NCBI GenBank assembly: GCA_018894105.1
Contig: CM032132.1
Location: 31,299,379-31,363,378 of the forward strand
From: Jacaranda mimosifolia
Lineage: Eukaryota > Streptophyta > Magnoliopsida > Lamiales > Bignoniaceae
Direction: 5' to 3'
DNA: 64,000 bases
Positions 23,747 through 34,173 of this stretch are shown piece by piece. A program made the translations under genes and the position numbers. The notes beneath the pieces are model-generated. The model made no database searches and was not told where the DNA came from. It worked only from the letters and a program-made list of their open reading frames with translations. The stretch's first letter is position 1. Every line of letters begins with the position of its first letter.

Positions 23747-26212
23747 CTAGCTAGAATTGCCAGACCCTTCGATTGGTAATGCGGGTACAGGAGCAGACGG
23801 AGGTTCAGGCGGTGCCATTGCAACGAGCATGGCCGTGGTGACTGGGCGAGAGGGGCAGGCTGCAGAAGACATAAACAGCCACTCGACAGCTGGGAAGAAA
23901 GAGGCAGTGTTGGCCTGGCCCTCGGAGATTTCATAGGCGAGGTCGCCGGCGAACTCGAACTCTCGACCTACAGCCTTCACTTTCTTTTGGAAGTCTGCCT
24001 TTTGCCTCTCTTCAGGAGTCATGTCGATCTCCCCCGTTGCCTCTACCTCGGCTTCGGCCTCGTCGACATCTTCATCACCAATTGGGCGCAACTGCTCGTC
24101 GAAAGCAAGTCCCATCTTCGAGCGATCTTCGTCGCTAACCGCATAGCCCAGGTGCCGCATTTGCGCAATAGCCTTATTAAAGGCACTTCAGGCATCGTCC
24201 AGGGCCAGCACCACACTCGCATCCTGAAAGGCGGGGCTCACCATGAACTGTTGTACCGCCTCCTTGCGAATCTCCGACACTACCCACTCGAACTCTGTCC
24301 TGGCCTCGACCAGGCGCTCGCCTCGACCGGCCGCCCGACCGGATTCATAGGCGATATGGATGTCTAGTTCGAGTTTTTTCAGCTTCGCCTCCATCTCTGT
24401 CTGCTCCGTCACCGCCAGCAGGACTTGCCTATCTTTTGCCTCCATTATTTCGGCGTATTTGGCATTCTCCTTCTGCACTTCCTCGAGCCGCAGTTGGGAC
24501 GACTCCAGCTGGGCCTTCAATGTTTCGGCATCGCCGACAGTGTCCAACTGTTCACGATCAGCGAGCGCTAACTCAGAGCGGCAGTAAAAATTATAGACGA
24601 TTTGCGCGACCTGAAACATAAAAATCATTACTACCCATGCAGGGAAAATCGATTACACAAGTTTACAGCTTAGGGGATCTCACCATGTTCGCGTGATATG
24701 CGACCTCGCACAGCGCCCCGGGCTGACTCAGGCCCATTATCCTCCTCTGGTCAGCCAGGAACTGACCAGCCAACAACCATTTCAAGGGGTCGACCCTAGT
24801 TGGCCTAGATCCATGCATATAGGACGAGTCGTCCACAAGCAGGCTAGGGTCCGACCCAAAATGAGGAGACGGGAACTTCCTCAGGCCGAATAAGGTCTCC
24901 GCACCTCGATCCCCGAAGAGATCGTTTCCCGTCGGCATCCCCGACCAGGCGCCCTTCGTTTTTCCTTTCTCCTTTCCAGCAACAGTAATCTTTTTGGGCA
25001 GGGGCCCACTCTGTTGGCCCATAGGCCTTTTTCCCCGACCTACGTCCCTCTCGATCGCTACTACTCAACCAGGCGAGGGGGTCAGGGATGGCGCACGGGC
25101 CGCAGCTTGTCGGTGTGGCTCGTCGGCTACGGTCGACTCTAGTCGAGACGCAACGCCTTATTTGCGCTGTCGGTTCCTTTCAGCGCGAGCTACTACATCA
25201 CTCCTTGCACGGTTCATGATTTCATCCCGGTCTGTAAGAAACAAACACAGCAGATGTCAAATACATAAATGAACGTAGCTAAACAACAAAGCATGGCACA
25301 CATTTCATCTACATATCTCATAGTCATCTGCAAAATTTAGAGGGGCTGGCGACAACCCAGCCAGCACTAACTGCTACTCCTCAAGGAATACAGTGGCCTC
25401 CACGGGACCAAACCCGACCAGATCCCTCACGAAGGTGTTTGGCCAAGTAGGGGTGCGATTCCCTGGTATCTCAACCTGCCCCCCCAACCACTCTCAAGGA
25501 ATGTCAAACCCCCCCTTCACCCGAACGAAGAAATAACGTTTCTTCCACTCCTGCCCATATGAAGAGGAAGGAGCCACGAGAAACTTGCGGCGAGGTCGAG
25601 CAGTCAGATAGTAAAAGCCCAACTCCTTGGAACTACCAGATTTTCGTGACATGCACAGATAGAAGAGGTTGGAAAAATTTTCAAAACTGAGGGCCTGATC
25701 GAACAGATGCATCAAAACTAAGAAACTGCAGAGGGTGGTAAAGCAGTTGGGTAATAGCTGAGTTATGCACACTCGAAGACCCCTAAGCAGGCCTATCATA
25801 CTATCACCTAAGGGGAACCTCAACCCACATTTTAGTGCACCCTCGAACACTGTTATGCAACCGGCGGGAGCGCGGTGCATTCGACCAGGAGGCCCGGGGG
25901 TCAATAGTTGATATTCGGGAGGAATATGGTAAAGCTCCCTCAGGCGCACCAAATCCGTATGAGTCATTACGGAAACTATCTCACTATAGTGGTTCGGGGT
26001 GAATAATCTCCCACGAGAATGGGGTACCCGACTGGGCCCAGCTTTCCCTCCACGCGCGCCGCTCAAGCTCCCGGAGCTTGAGCTGCTCAAACCGGAACCA
26101 CCGCCGGACAACCCACTAGAAGGAGCAGGCAACTCCCTACGCCCCTCAGACAGGGTGGCCTCACTATCCCCCCCTCCCCCCGGCTACCCTCAGAACTGAA
26201 TAACCCAAGCAT
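23747..26212 (-). pseudogene. Antisense spliced gene of the gypsy element (gypsy-type transposon ORF)
   Basis: Runs against the pol genes. A likely ATG (26212-26210) is separated from the main frame by a shift in a G-run (plus strand about 26168-26181). Exon 1 reads LVRLRELYHIPPEYQLLTPG, GRMHRAPAGCITVFEGALKCG and LGFYYLTARPRRKFLV, the 'putative gypsy type transposon' domain. It then has a TGA at 25493 and continues as EWLGGQVEIPGNRTPTWPNT. Exon 2 begins after a clear acceptor (TTTCTTACAG, near 25232). It ends at donor ATG/GTGAGATCC; intron 24683-24611 is 73 nt with acceptor TATGTTTCAG. Exon 3 (24610-23747) is Glu/Lys-rich, probably coiled coil, with one TGA (24188-24186). Function is unknown in the family. 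Confidence 0.85.
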
Positions 26213-26627
26213 CTTCTTCAAAAGAAAAATAAAGAGAAAAGATTCAGAGAAACGAAGAGGTGGAGGAGCACTTACTGGATACGAAGGTTAAGCCCACAAA
26301 ATATGTGAAGCGAATGCAAAGTCTAGGGAGTCTGGCAGCGAAAGATATCTCCTAAAGGCTCTCGGAAATTCTGAAGCGGTAAAAGTGAAAATGGGCAGAA
26401 TCACATTAAGCATTTATAGGAAGGCGGACGCGGTTTCCCAAGAGTCCAGGCGCGGTTACCCAAACATCTGCATTAATGGACGGAGACGTCACGCCGCCCC
26501 ACGCGCGCCACAATGTAACCGCTCAGCAAGCACGTAATAGTCTGACAAATTTTCAAAAACCCTGGTCGATGGTCGCTAATGTTCGTTACTTCCCAACGCC
26601 GCTCGTCGATTCTCTGTTCGACCTTGC
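26213..26627. other. Gypsy 3' untranslated region and promoter side of the antisense gene
   Basis: About 0.4 kb without a plausible frame, between the antisense start and the polypurine tract. On the minus strand it is where the antisense promoter would lie, but I see no clear TATA box. Confidence 0.5.
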
Positions 26628-26643
26628 GAAGTGGGGGGACTCA
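26628..26643 (+). promoter_or_regulatory. Gypsy polypurine tract
   Basis: GAAGTGGGGGGACTCA ends directly at the 3' LTR start TGATATAGG. Confidence 0.88.
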
Positions 26644-27309
26644 TGATATAGGATGGCCCAAATTGGCGAGGCCCAACACCCAATCAACGGCCCAAGACCC
26701 AAGTGACTCGTCGACCCTGTTCGACCAATCCACAAGGCGCTCCATGGCCCTCGGAGCTGCTCATCCATTATCGACCCCTCCTCTCATCGATTCTTATGTC
26801 GAGCCCTGCACAGTACTCTGCCACCGCATTAAATGCGTTGACTGGCAACACGCCTCCGCATTAATGGCGCATGCCCTCCCCTCACCGTCTGACACAGCAA
26901 ACACCACAACAGTGTACCATCTTGTCCTGCAGCGTGAAAGGACATCCAGCTGGCAATATTCAAACGGGAGAATTGACCAATTACCCCCGGTAGGGGGCTG
27001 GAGGTCCCTAGGGTAAGCCAAGGGCTTCCCTAACATTTCCTACACGGGGGAGAATATAAAAACCCCTCAACCTTGCCTCTCACAGGTATGCACTCATACA
27101 CTCAAAAGTCCATACATTCTGCTGCTCGATTAGAGAGGTCAAATATATACTGACTTGAGCGTCGGAGGGCCTAAGCCGAGGGCCACTCGGCTAGCCTAAC
27201 GTTTACTGTGATTGCAGGATTTCCATCCCAAATCAATCCAAAAGATCAATACATCTGATCATGATTCATACCCGGATCCATATCCGTCCACGAAATCGAA
27301 CCCTCATCA
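26644..27309 (+). repeat. 3' LTR of the gypsy element
   Basis: 666 bp, the same length as the 5' LTR, with TATA box near 27053-27063. It is followed by target duplication GGATG (27310-27314) and by copia RT. Confidence 0.95.
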
Positions 27310-28166
27310 GGATGCAAGTGGATTTTTAAGAAAAAATTAAAAGCTAATGGGTCAATAGATAAATATAAAGCAAGGTTAGTAGCAAAAGGATTTACACAAC
27401 AAGAAGGCATAGATTATTTTGATACCTATTCTCCAATAGCTGGGATCACCACTATTAGGACTTTATTAGCATTAACATCTATACATAACTTAGTAATCCA
27501 TCAAATGGATGTTAAGACTGCATTTTTAAATGGAGACTTAGATGAAGAAATTTATATGGAACAATCTGAAGGGTTTAGGGTTAAAGGGCAAGAACAAAAT
27601 GTGTGTAAGTTAGTAAAATCTTTATATGGTTTGAAACAAGCTCCCAAACAATGGCATGAAAAGTTTAATGAGGTCATATTAGGTTATGGATCTAAATCAA
27701 ATGAACATGATAGATGTGTATATTGTAAAGAAGAAAACGGTGAACATGTGATTCTATGCTTATATGTGGATGACATATTAATTTTTGGGTCTCATTTGGA
27801 CATTATTAAAGAAGTGAAAGGTTATTTATCTAATAACTTTGAAATGAAAGACTTAGGAAAAGCTCATGTAATCTTGGGTATGAAGCTTAAGAAAACTGTA
27901 AAAGGAATTTTATTAAATCAATCTAGTGCTATTGAAAGGTTCTTGAGGAAGTTTAACTATTATGATTGTAAGACAGTTTCTACCCCTTTTGATCCAAGCA
28001 ACAATCATTGGAATGCTTTAGAAAGAATTCTTAAGTACCTTAGAGGAACCCTGAATTATTCTTTATGTTACAAAGGTTTTCCAAGTGTAATTGAAGGATA
28101 TAGTGATGCAAATTGGATCACTGACAGCTCCGAAGTTAAGTCTACTAGTGGATTTGTTTTTTGTTA
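27310..28166 (+). pseudogene. Copia reverse transcriptase (right part)
   Basis: The frame resumes at the target site with CKWIFKKKLKANGSIDKYKA, RLVAKGFTQQEGIDY and IHQMDVKTAFLNGDLDEEIY. It then has SLYGLKQAPKQWHEKF and the intact catalytic YVDDILIFG near 27759-27785. It stays open to 28167, far better kept than its gag. After VSTPFDPS it jumps to NNHWNALERILKYLRGT: the usual 50-60-residue connection (YAQLIGSLMYLANCTRPDI-type) is missing, an in-frame deletion near 27995-28005. It ends with YSDANWITDSSEVKSTSG, the beginning of RNase H. Confidence 0.93.
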
Positions 28167-28583
28167 GGAAGAGCAGCAATAACTTGGGGTTCTAAAAAGC
28201 AAACAATTATATCAAGAAGTACTATGGAAGCTGAGTTAATTGCTTTAGATACAACTTGTACTACTGCTGAATGGCTAAGAGATCTTCTACTTGATATTCC
28301 TCTAGTTAATAAACCTTTACCAGCAATTTCTATATATTGTGATTGCAAAGCTGTGATCGACCTTGTGAAGCAAACACATTCTAACAAGAAGATGCGTAGA
28401 CACTTACAAGCAAGATATAAAAGTGTAAAGTCCTTGCTAAAGAGAAATATTGTATCTCTTAACTTTGTGAAGTTTGAGAAGAACTTGGCGGATAATTTGA
28501 CCAAAGGTCTACGCAAAAAGGGTGTATATGAATCATCGAGGGGGATGGGCTTAAGCCCACAAGGAAGTCACCTCCAAGGATAA
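28161..28583 (+). pseudogene. Copia RNase H
   Basis: Continues the RT frame after a one-base shift in a T-run near 28155-28166. RAAITWGSKKQTIISRSTME, AELIALDTTCTTAEWLRDLL, ISIYCDCKAVIDLVKQ and NLADNLTKGL are the copia RNase H blocks, with the Glu and Asp residues kept (CDCKA where CDSQA is usual). The end, ESSRGMGLSPQ, is usual for this type. Confidence 0.93.
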
Positions 28584-29132
28584 CCCAACCTTTGTGAATT
28601 GAGACCCCATGAAGAAGGTTCAATTGGTAGGAACAACCTGCAATGCGTGACTAATTTAGCACTACTTAATAAGAAGAGCATCTCTTTCCCATCCCTATGT
28701 TGATAGTGCTTTATAGTGTGATGTTAGGTTGGGCATTGACCCTTAATGAGACCAAGGCGGGAATTCCGCAGGGTATAGATCACACGTACCCTTGGAGGTT
28801 TCACCTAAATGAGAGTTGCCATGGGGCCGCGGCTATGGGTTCGGGTTGACCTTAGAGACTCTCATGAGAATCAAGATACAAGCGCATGGCCATTAATAGT
28901 GCTAACCCGCTTTGAACAAAGACCGATGTCAATATCATGTGTGTGACTTATTGAAGTTTGGCAAAGGAACCTAATTCAAGGCGAAGTCCATTATGGCTCC
29001 CTCAAATGGAAATAGTCAACACTAAGTGTGGGCTCAAAGCTTGGAAGGCTCCTACACCTATTGCATGGTATTAAGTTGCCCCATTATATTTTTTTTATAT
29101 GTGATTTTGAAGTTTTAAACCTTGTGGGGGAT
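28584..29132 (+). other. Copia 3' untranslated region and polypurine tract
   Basis: About 0.55 kb of non-coding sequence between the RNase H stop and the 3' LTR, ending with the purine tract TTGTGGGGGAT (29122-29132). No open frame. Confidence 0.8.
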
Positions 29133-29693
29133 TGTTATGAATTGAAGTTTCAAAACTTCAAATTTTAAACAAATTTTCAGTTTTTTCTCATTTAAAAGTG
29201 TAACCTACCTATTGATTTTGTAACATCCCCATTTAATTTTGTAACACCCAAAATGTTATTATTCTCATAAATTGCATGATTCATCCTAAGCGCTATAAAT
29301 AGGTGTCCTAGAGTCTAGGTAAAAAAACATATCATTCTTTCATCCTCTTGTACTCTCTTGCTCTCAATACTCTTCTAATTTGATATATATTTTGGGCAAC
29401 AAGATAAGGTCTTGTTCACTTATCTTCTTGTGATCGTGCTCACAATAGAAGACGTCGGTTGTGACCTTTTGGGTTTTATCTTGGGGTGTTGGTGAGCCGC
29501 CAGTACCTGCACGGAGGGGAGGCCATCACGATCTTAGGACAGCGCCAATTGACGTGACTCCTACAGGCCATCCGTTTATATTTTCGAATCTATATTATTT
29601 TTTGAATATTTTATGATTATTTGCATATCTTAAATATACTAGTTTTGATAAAATAAAATAAAATTGCATGAAATCTCTTGATTAGGCACAACA
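29133..29693 (+). repeat. 3' LTR of the copia element
   Basis: Starts TGTTATGAATTG and ends GCACAACA, with a TATA box near 29294-29303. Followed by target duplication CATTC (29694-29698). Confidence 0.95.
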
Positions 29694-30370
29694 CATTCTA
29701 CAAGCACAAATACATTAATATCATTGCATGTATCATACATTTTGAGATACTCTAGCATCATCTTGAAAAAGATGAGAACTACAATCAATTGTGACAGACA
29801 TTGCATCTACAATCGTGATAGCCACTTGTATAATTCCAGTGTATCTGAGGAGCAGGGAAGGATCACAATCGAGGAGGCTACTCTCTGAGGGACCTAACAT
29901 TTTATTCCCAGACCAAATGCACTGAATTTTTAGCCACCTTAAATTGTCCTAACCAGAACAATGAAGGGAATCAAAAAATACCCTTGTTCTTGTGTTATCG
30001 TTCAAGCATTTGTTCTCCATCAACATTTCTAGCAAAGCCACTCAAATCCAGCCAAAACAACTAAATAATTTTATTTTATTTTTCCATTTAGCTCACGAGG
30101 AAACAACACAAATGCCAAAACACTTGGGTCCCTTTACAGAATACATTTGCCCATCTTGTGAAATAGGATGATAATCTAAAAAATTGACTATGAGTCTAAC
30201 CTTGGTAGATAGGTCTCCCAAAAGGAAAATATCCGTTCTTTCGCCAATCATCGTTTCAAGGAAAAGGAGGATTGATAAATTAAACCACAAATAAGATTTC
30301 TCCAAAACTAAACCAAAACTTTCTTTTCTGAATGTATGCATTGCAAAAAAGTCCAATTAAATCATAAACA
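29694..30370 (-). pseudogene. Duplicated piece of ARP7 intron 1 (right of copia insertion)
   Basis: Aligns with about 42263-42970 of ARP7 intron 1. Shared blocks include GGAAGGATCACAAT, TCTAACCTTGGTAGATAG, TATCCGTTCTTT, TTTCAAGGAAAAGGAGG and TCTCCAAAACTAAACCAAAA. Divergence is substantial and includes small indels. No frame is open over a meaningful length. Confidence 0.88.
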
Positions 30371-30417
30371 GAACATCTTTATGTAAAAGAAAAAAGAAAT
30401 AGATGTTACTCAGTAAA

Positions 30418-30554
30418 ACATACCTAGCTTGCGAGAGATGATCCCCACCGCATAAAATGATATTACTGCTTGTTCAGATGCATAAGAGCCTCACATGTTT
30501 TCAATTGCTCTCCACCCAGGCTTTTATGCATCAGAGCAAGCGGTACTATCACTT
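30418..30554. pseudogene. ARP7 exon 3 fragments in inverted arrangement
   Basis: The minus strand from about 30500 to 30418 reads SYASEQAVISFYAVGIIS, matching ARP7 exon 3 (YASEQAVLSLYAVGRIS), followed by a donor-like GTATG. The plus strand at 30519-30554 reads GFYASEQAVLSL, the same exon segment in the opposite orientation. The two 36-nt arms (30455-30490 and 30519-30554) match at about 30 positions and are 28 nt apart. In the parent, exon 3 is not next to the promoter or to the intron-1 piece, so this copy is rearranged. Confidence 0.8.
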
Positions 30555-30569
30555 CCAAAGCTAGGAATT

Positions 30570-30750
30570 TGAATCAGCGCCGGCGATTGAGGAGAAGGTA
30601 ATCACGCCGGCGATCAAAGAGAAGGTTAACACGCCGGCGCTGGGTAGGTCACTTCCTTTTTCTTTTCTTCCCTTCCCTTTTTCTTTATTTGAAAATTGAA
30701 AATTGGAAATGTATATTGTGGTTAAATAACAATGGATTGTCCTCTAATAT
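30570..30750 (-). pseudogene. Copy of the ARP7 5' flank with GC-rich repeats
   Basis: CGCCGGCG is found at 30578, 30605 and 30632, a 27-bp spacing. The following CTTTTTCTTTTCTT, TTATTTGAAAATTG, GGAAATG and AATAACAATGG blocks match 43460-43560 upstream of ARP7. No first-exon ATG resembling ARP7 is left. Confidence 0.7.
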
Positions 30751-31910
30751 TTATGGAGACAGAATGTATGTATATAGTTATCAAAAGGCCAAAAGGGGCA
30801 AAAAAAAAAAAAAAACTCATGTCATATGACTACATCATTTTTTATACACGTAAGTACATATTGCATTTTATAAGAATTGTTAATGATTTTATGCCGTCCC
30901 AACCCAAGCTTGTAAAATTGATTTGATAATTTGCTAGTGGAACTTTATATAATTTTAAATTAAAATCGAGCTTGCTTTGAAGGTTATAATTTGAACTTAT
31001 ATTTAAATTGCCCAAGATCGATTTAGATTATTAGCTTAATGGAAATTGAGTTTAGGCTTGTATTGTACAAGTAAATTAATATATATTTATTATATAGAGT
31101 AAAAATATATAAAATTAGAAGAAGAAAAAATTAATATTCTAAAACTATTAGTTCTTTGATTTGTTATTTTGTTTTCTTTTATTTTATTAATTATATCAAA
31201 TAAAATAAATTTGGCGGCTTCTGACTCGACTTAGTCTAAGTTTTGTTTTTAGATGAAGCCCAAACTTTGGAAACAACAAAAAGATTAAAACATGAACACT
31301 ATTGCACTGATAGGTGATCGAAAATTGGGTGAATAACACATTTGTCTTTCTTCTAATTTATTCTATTTTTAAAGACAAAATTGATACATCATGATTATCT
31401 TTAAGGATTTTATAACTATGCAAGTTCTTCAAACAAAAGTTAAAAAGGCGAAGTGGTATGAGGTATTATAAAAAAGACAAAAGAGGCAACCTCACTTTTA
31501 GCTTTGGTACAAACTACAAAGGAACAAAATGAAATTTTTTTCAACTACGTATACAAATTTTAAAAGTTTATTCTACTTTTTATGGCAGACAAACTTTATA
31601 ATATTTAATATTTATGTCTTACCAATAGTGAAAATTTTCCCCAACAAATAAAGTGAATTATTTCATTCCGAAAATTAAACAAACAAAATTAGTTCATCAA
31701 AAAAATTATTGAACATTTGTGCTATTATATTCTTATTCAATAATTCTACTCAAATCAATAATATCAACTTCTAATATTTTGTATCACAATGATCAAGTCA
31801 AGTCGCATTTCGATTATACCTTCTAATTTATAAACTAAACCTCCATTTCGAGGACAATTATCATCACACATACCAACAATGATAATTAATATATAATCCC
31901 ATTAGTATTA
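30751..31910. other. AT-rich intergenic sequence
   Basis: No open frame, RNA gene or repeat end that I can support. Includes a run of 16 A residues near 30801. Confidence 0.6.
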
Positions 31911-34173
31911 TCTATACTATTATATATAGCACAATGGTGTGGAACCCATAATTGTGCAATTTTGACCAAATTTTAAATTCTTAGAATTTTGAGTTTTTAA
32001 TTAAATTTAAATTTTGATTTTTAGTTATTAAATTTGATATTATTTATTCCTTTTAAAGATATCTGATTTTTTTAAATAATTTTCTTGATTAGAACAATAT
32101 TCTTTATTTATATCTAATCTCAAAAAATAATTGCATTTTATCTACAAAATCTTTTTCATATCTACTTTCAATAATAGAAGATTTCTTGATCATTTGAACT
32201 CTATAGTTTGATAAGTCTTTCGTGATTTTCTCTTATCTTTAATAACTAATTTATATCTATACTACTATATATAAAGTCTTGCAAAAGTCATTTCATTAAT
32301 ATTCTCAAGTTCTAGCATTTTTTTCACTCTATTCTTTGTGTCCTCTTTATTTTCTAGCATTTTTTTTTTTCTTCTATCTCTTTGTGTGCATCTTTAGTTC
32401 ATTATTCAAAAAAATTTATTGTTTATTTGATTTTATTGTTCACCTTTTTTATTTTTTTTATTTTTTTGGTTTGTTCTAGGTATATTACATGATGAAAGAG
32501 AATTTTTGGATTTTAATGCTATAGTTTTCTTTTCAACCTAAATAAACTATCATTTAGCTTTTATTACTATTAAATTTGTAAATTTGTATATCTTTTTTGT
32601 TTACTACTTAGTTTATGTTATCAATTCATTTATTGTGAGATTTATTAACTGCGCTTAATATTTTTAATTTAACTTTATTTTTTTTAGTTACATTTTTCTC
32701 CTTAATTATTGATAAATTTTGTCATTTAATTTTTATTTTATTTAAATTATTATCCTTTTACTCATTTTTTTAATCAAGTTATTAATTTATTGTTAAATTT
32801 TGTAATTTATTTTTCAATTCGCCTTTTTTTTGCTCATCTAAGTTTATAGTTTTATAGGATGAGATCTATTTTTCTGTTTTAATATTTTAAAATTTTATTT
32901 CACTTTTTGAATATTTATAATTTTAGAAGTATGCCATTTTATTTTATTTTATTTTATAGTCATATATTTGTAATTATATACGTATAAATATGTATAATTC
33001 GAACTATTTTTAAAAAAATTATATACTAATCAATATATATTCTTAGATGATTTTTGATATACTTTAAAAAAAATTACGAGATGGTTATTTCAATAGAAAA
33101 TATACCTATTAACTTTTTAAGTTTATATCTCTAGACATTATTTCGTCTATCAATATATATATATATAATTTTATTTTTATTTTATTTTTTAAATTTTAAT
33201 TGTTTTAAAGGTTAACAACTTTTTTTTTATTCACTTTTTTTTCCTATTTATGAGATATAACATGAAGATCCAATTACATTCATACAAAAAAATTGAGAAT
33301 GAACATAATAATTTATTTTTTATATTTTATTTTACATTCTAATTTCATCCTCATATCCTATTACTAATTCCTATTTAAAATTAATTTTGAGCTTATAATT
33401 ACTTTATCAATTTACTATGATTTTAGTTTTGCATTACTAATATCTAACTTTTTTCTTCACTTAATTATTCGATAACTAAGCTATTAGCCAAATTAAAATG
33501 TTTTTATGAACTTATATACTAATATCGATTTAACTTTGTAATTATTTTATATATATATATATATTAATTTTTTAATTTTTTTTATCTTTATTATCATAGT
33601 TTTCTCTTGGCTTAATTGATTTTAATTTTAATCAAAAACTAAAATTAAATAAGATTTTTCTAATCCTTGGCAACTAATATATTATCTAATTCTTTATATT
33701 TTAAGTTTTAATTTAATATATACTCATCATCTTTTAAGTCTAAAATAATCTTAAAGTATTATAATTTTAAATTTTTTCAAACAACTTTCAAGCCATCAAT
33801 CTTGTGTTCTATATCATTCTCATATATTTTTTATTTTTTAATACAATTATCTGCTAGCTTTTGATCATATAATAAATATATTTTTTAATAAAGTACATAA
33901 TCATATTCATAGATTTTTATTTTTGGATGTTTTTTTTTTTTTAATTTCTTGCTGAATAATTTTGAAATTTATTTTTTATGGCATAATGTATATGAGATGT
34001 CTTTATATGTTACAAACTTTTAAATACTAAATTTTAAAAATTTAAATTTAATTTTACTAATTACTTGATATTTTTATTTTTATATTATTATTTTAGTTAT
34101 ATTTATAATTCAATCATTATATTAATATATAGTAATTTTAAAGAATCCATGCATAGCATGGGGATAATGCTAG
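31911..34173 (+). mobile_element. Non-autonomous Helitron
   Basis: Begins TCTATACTATTATATATA after an A (31910). It ends with the hairpin CCATGC-ATA-GCATGG (34147-34161), 8 nt, then CTAG (34170-34173) before a T. This 5' TC, 3' hairpin plus CTRR, insertion between A and T, is the Helitron signature. The inside is very AT-rich, with long T-runs and no Rep/helicase. A second 5'-like end, TCTATACTACTATATATA, lies at 32256 after an A, so the element may be nested or have replaced its start. Confidence 0.82.

Larger units (their letters stand above)
16748..27309 (+). mobile_element. Complete Tat-lineage Ty3/gypsy retrotransposon with antisense gene
   Basis: A 10.6-kb element with 666-bp LTRs, a primer binding site, a polypurine tract, a 5-bp target duplication, and gag, protease, RT, RNase H, a second archaeal-type RNase H, integrase, a 66-bp tandem array and an antisense spliced gene. 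The dual RNase H and the 3' antisense gypsy-type ORF are known features of Tat/Retand-like plant elements. It is much more GC-rich than the copia element around it. LTRs differ at about 34 of 666 positions, mostly transitions. Stops, a protease frameshift and a changed integrase Asp make it non-functional. Confidence 0.95.
12738..29693 (+). mobile_element. Complete Ty1/copia retrotransposon hosting a nested gypsy element
   Basis: Bounded by two similar LTRs (12738-13292 and 29133-29693) and the exact 5-bp duplication CATTC (12733-12737 and 29694-29698). The unoccupied sequence at 42263-42267 of the ARP7 parent shows the target site with a single CATTC. Coding order is gag, protease, integrase, RT, RNase H, typical of copia. 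The gypsy element 16748-27309 is inserted in the RT N-terminus, so the copia alone is about 6.4 kb. It has several in-frame stops, shifts, an integrase Glu to Lys change and an in-frame RT deletion, so it is dead. Confidence 0.95.
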
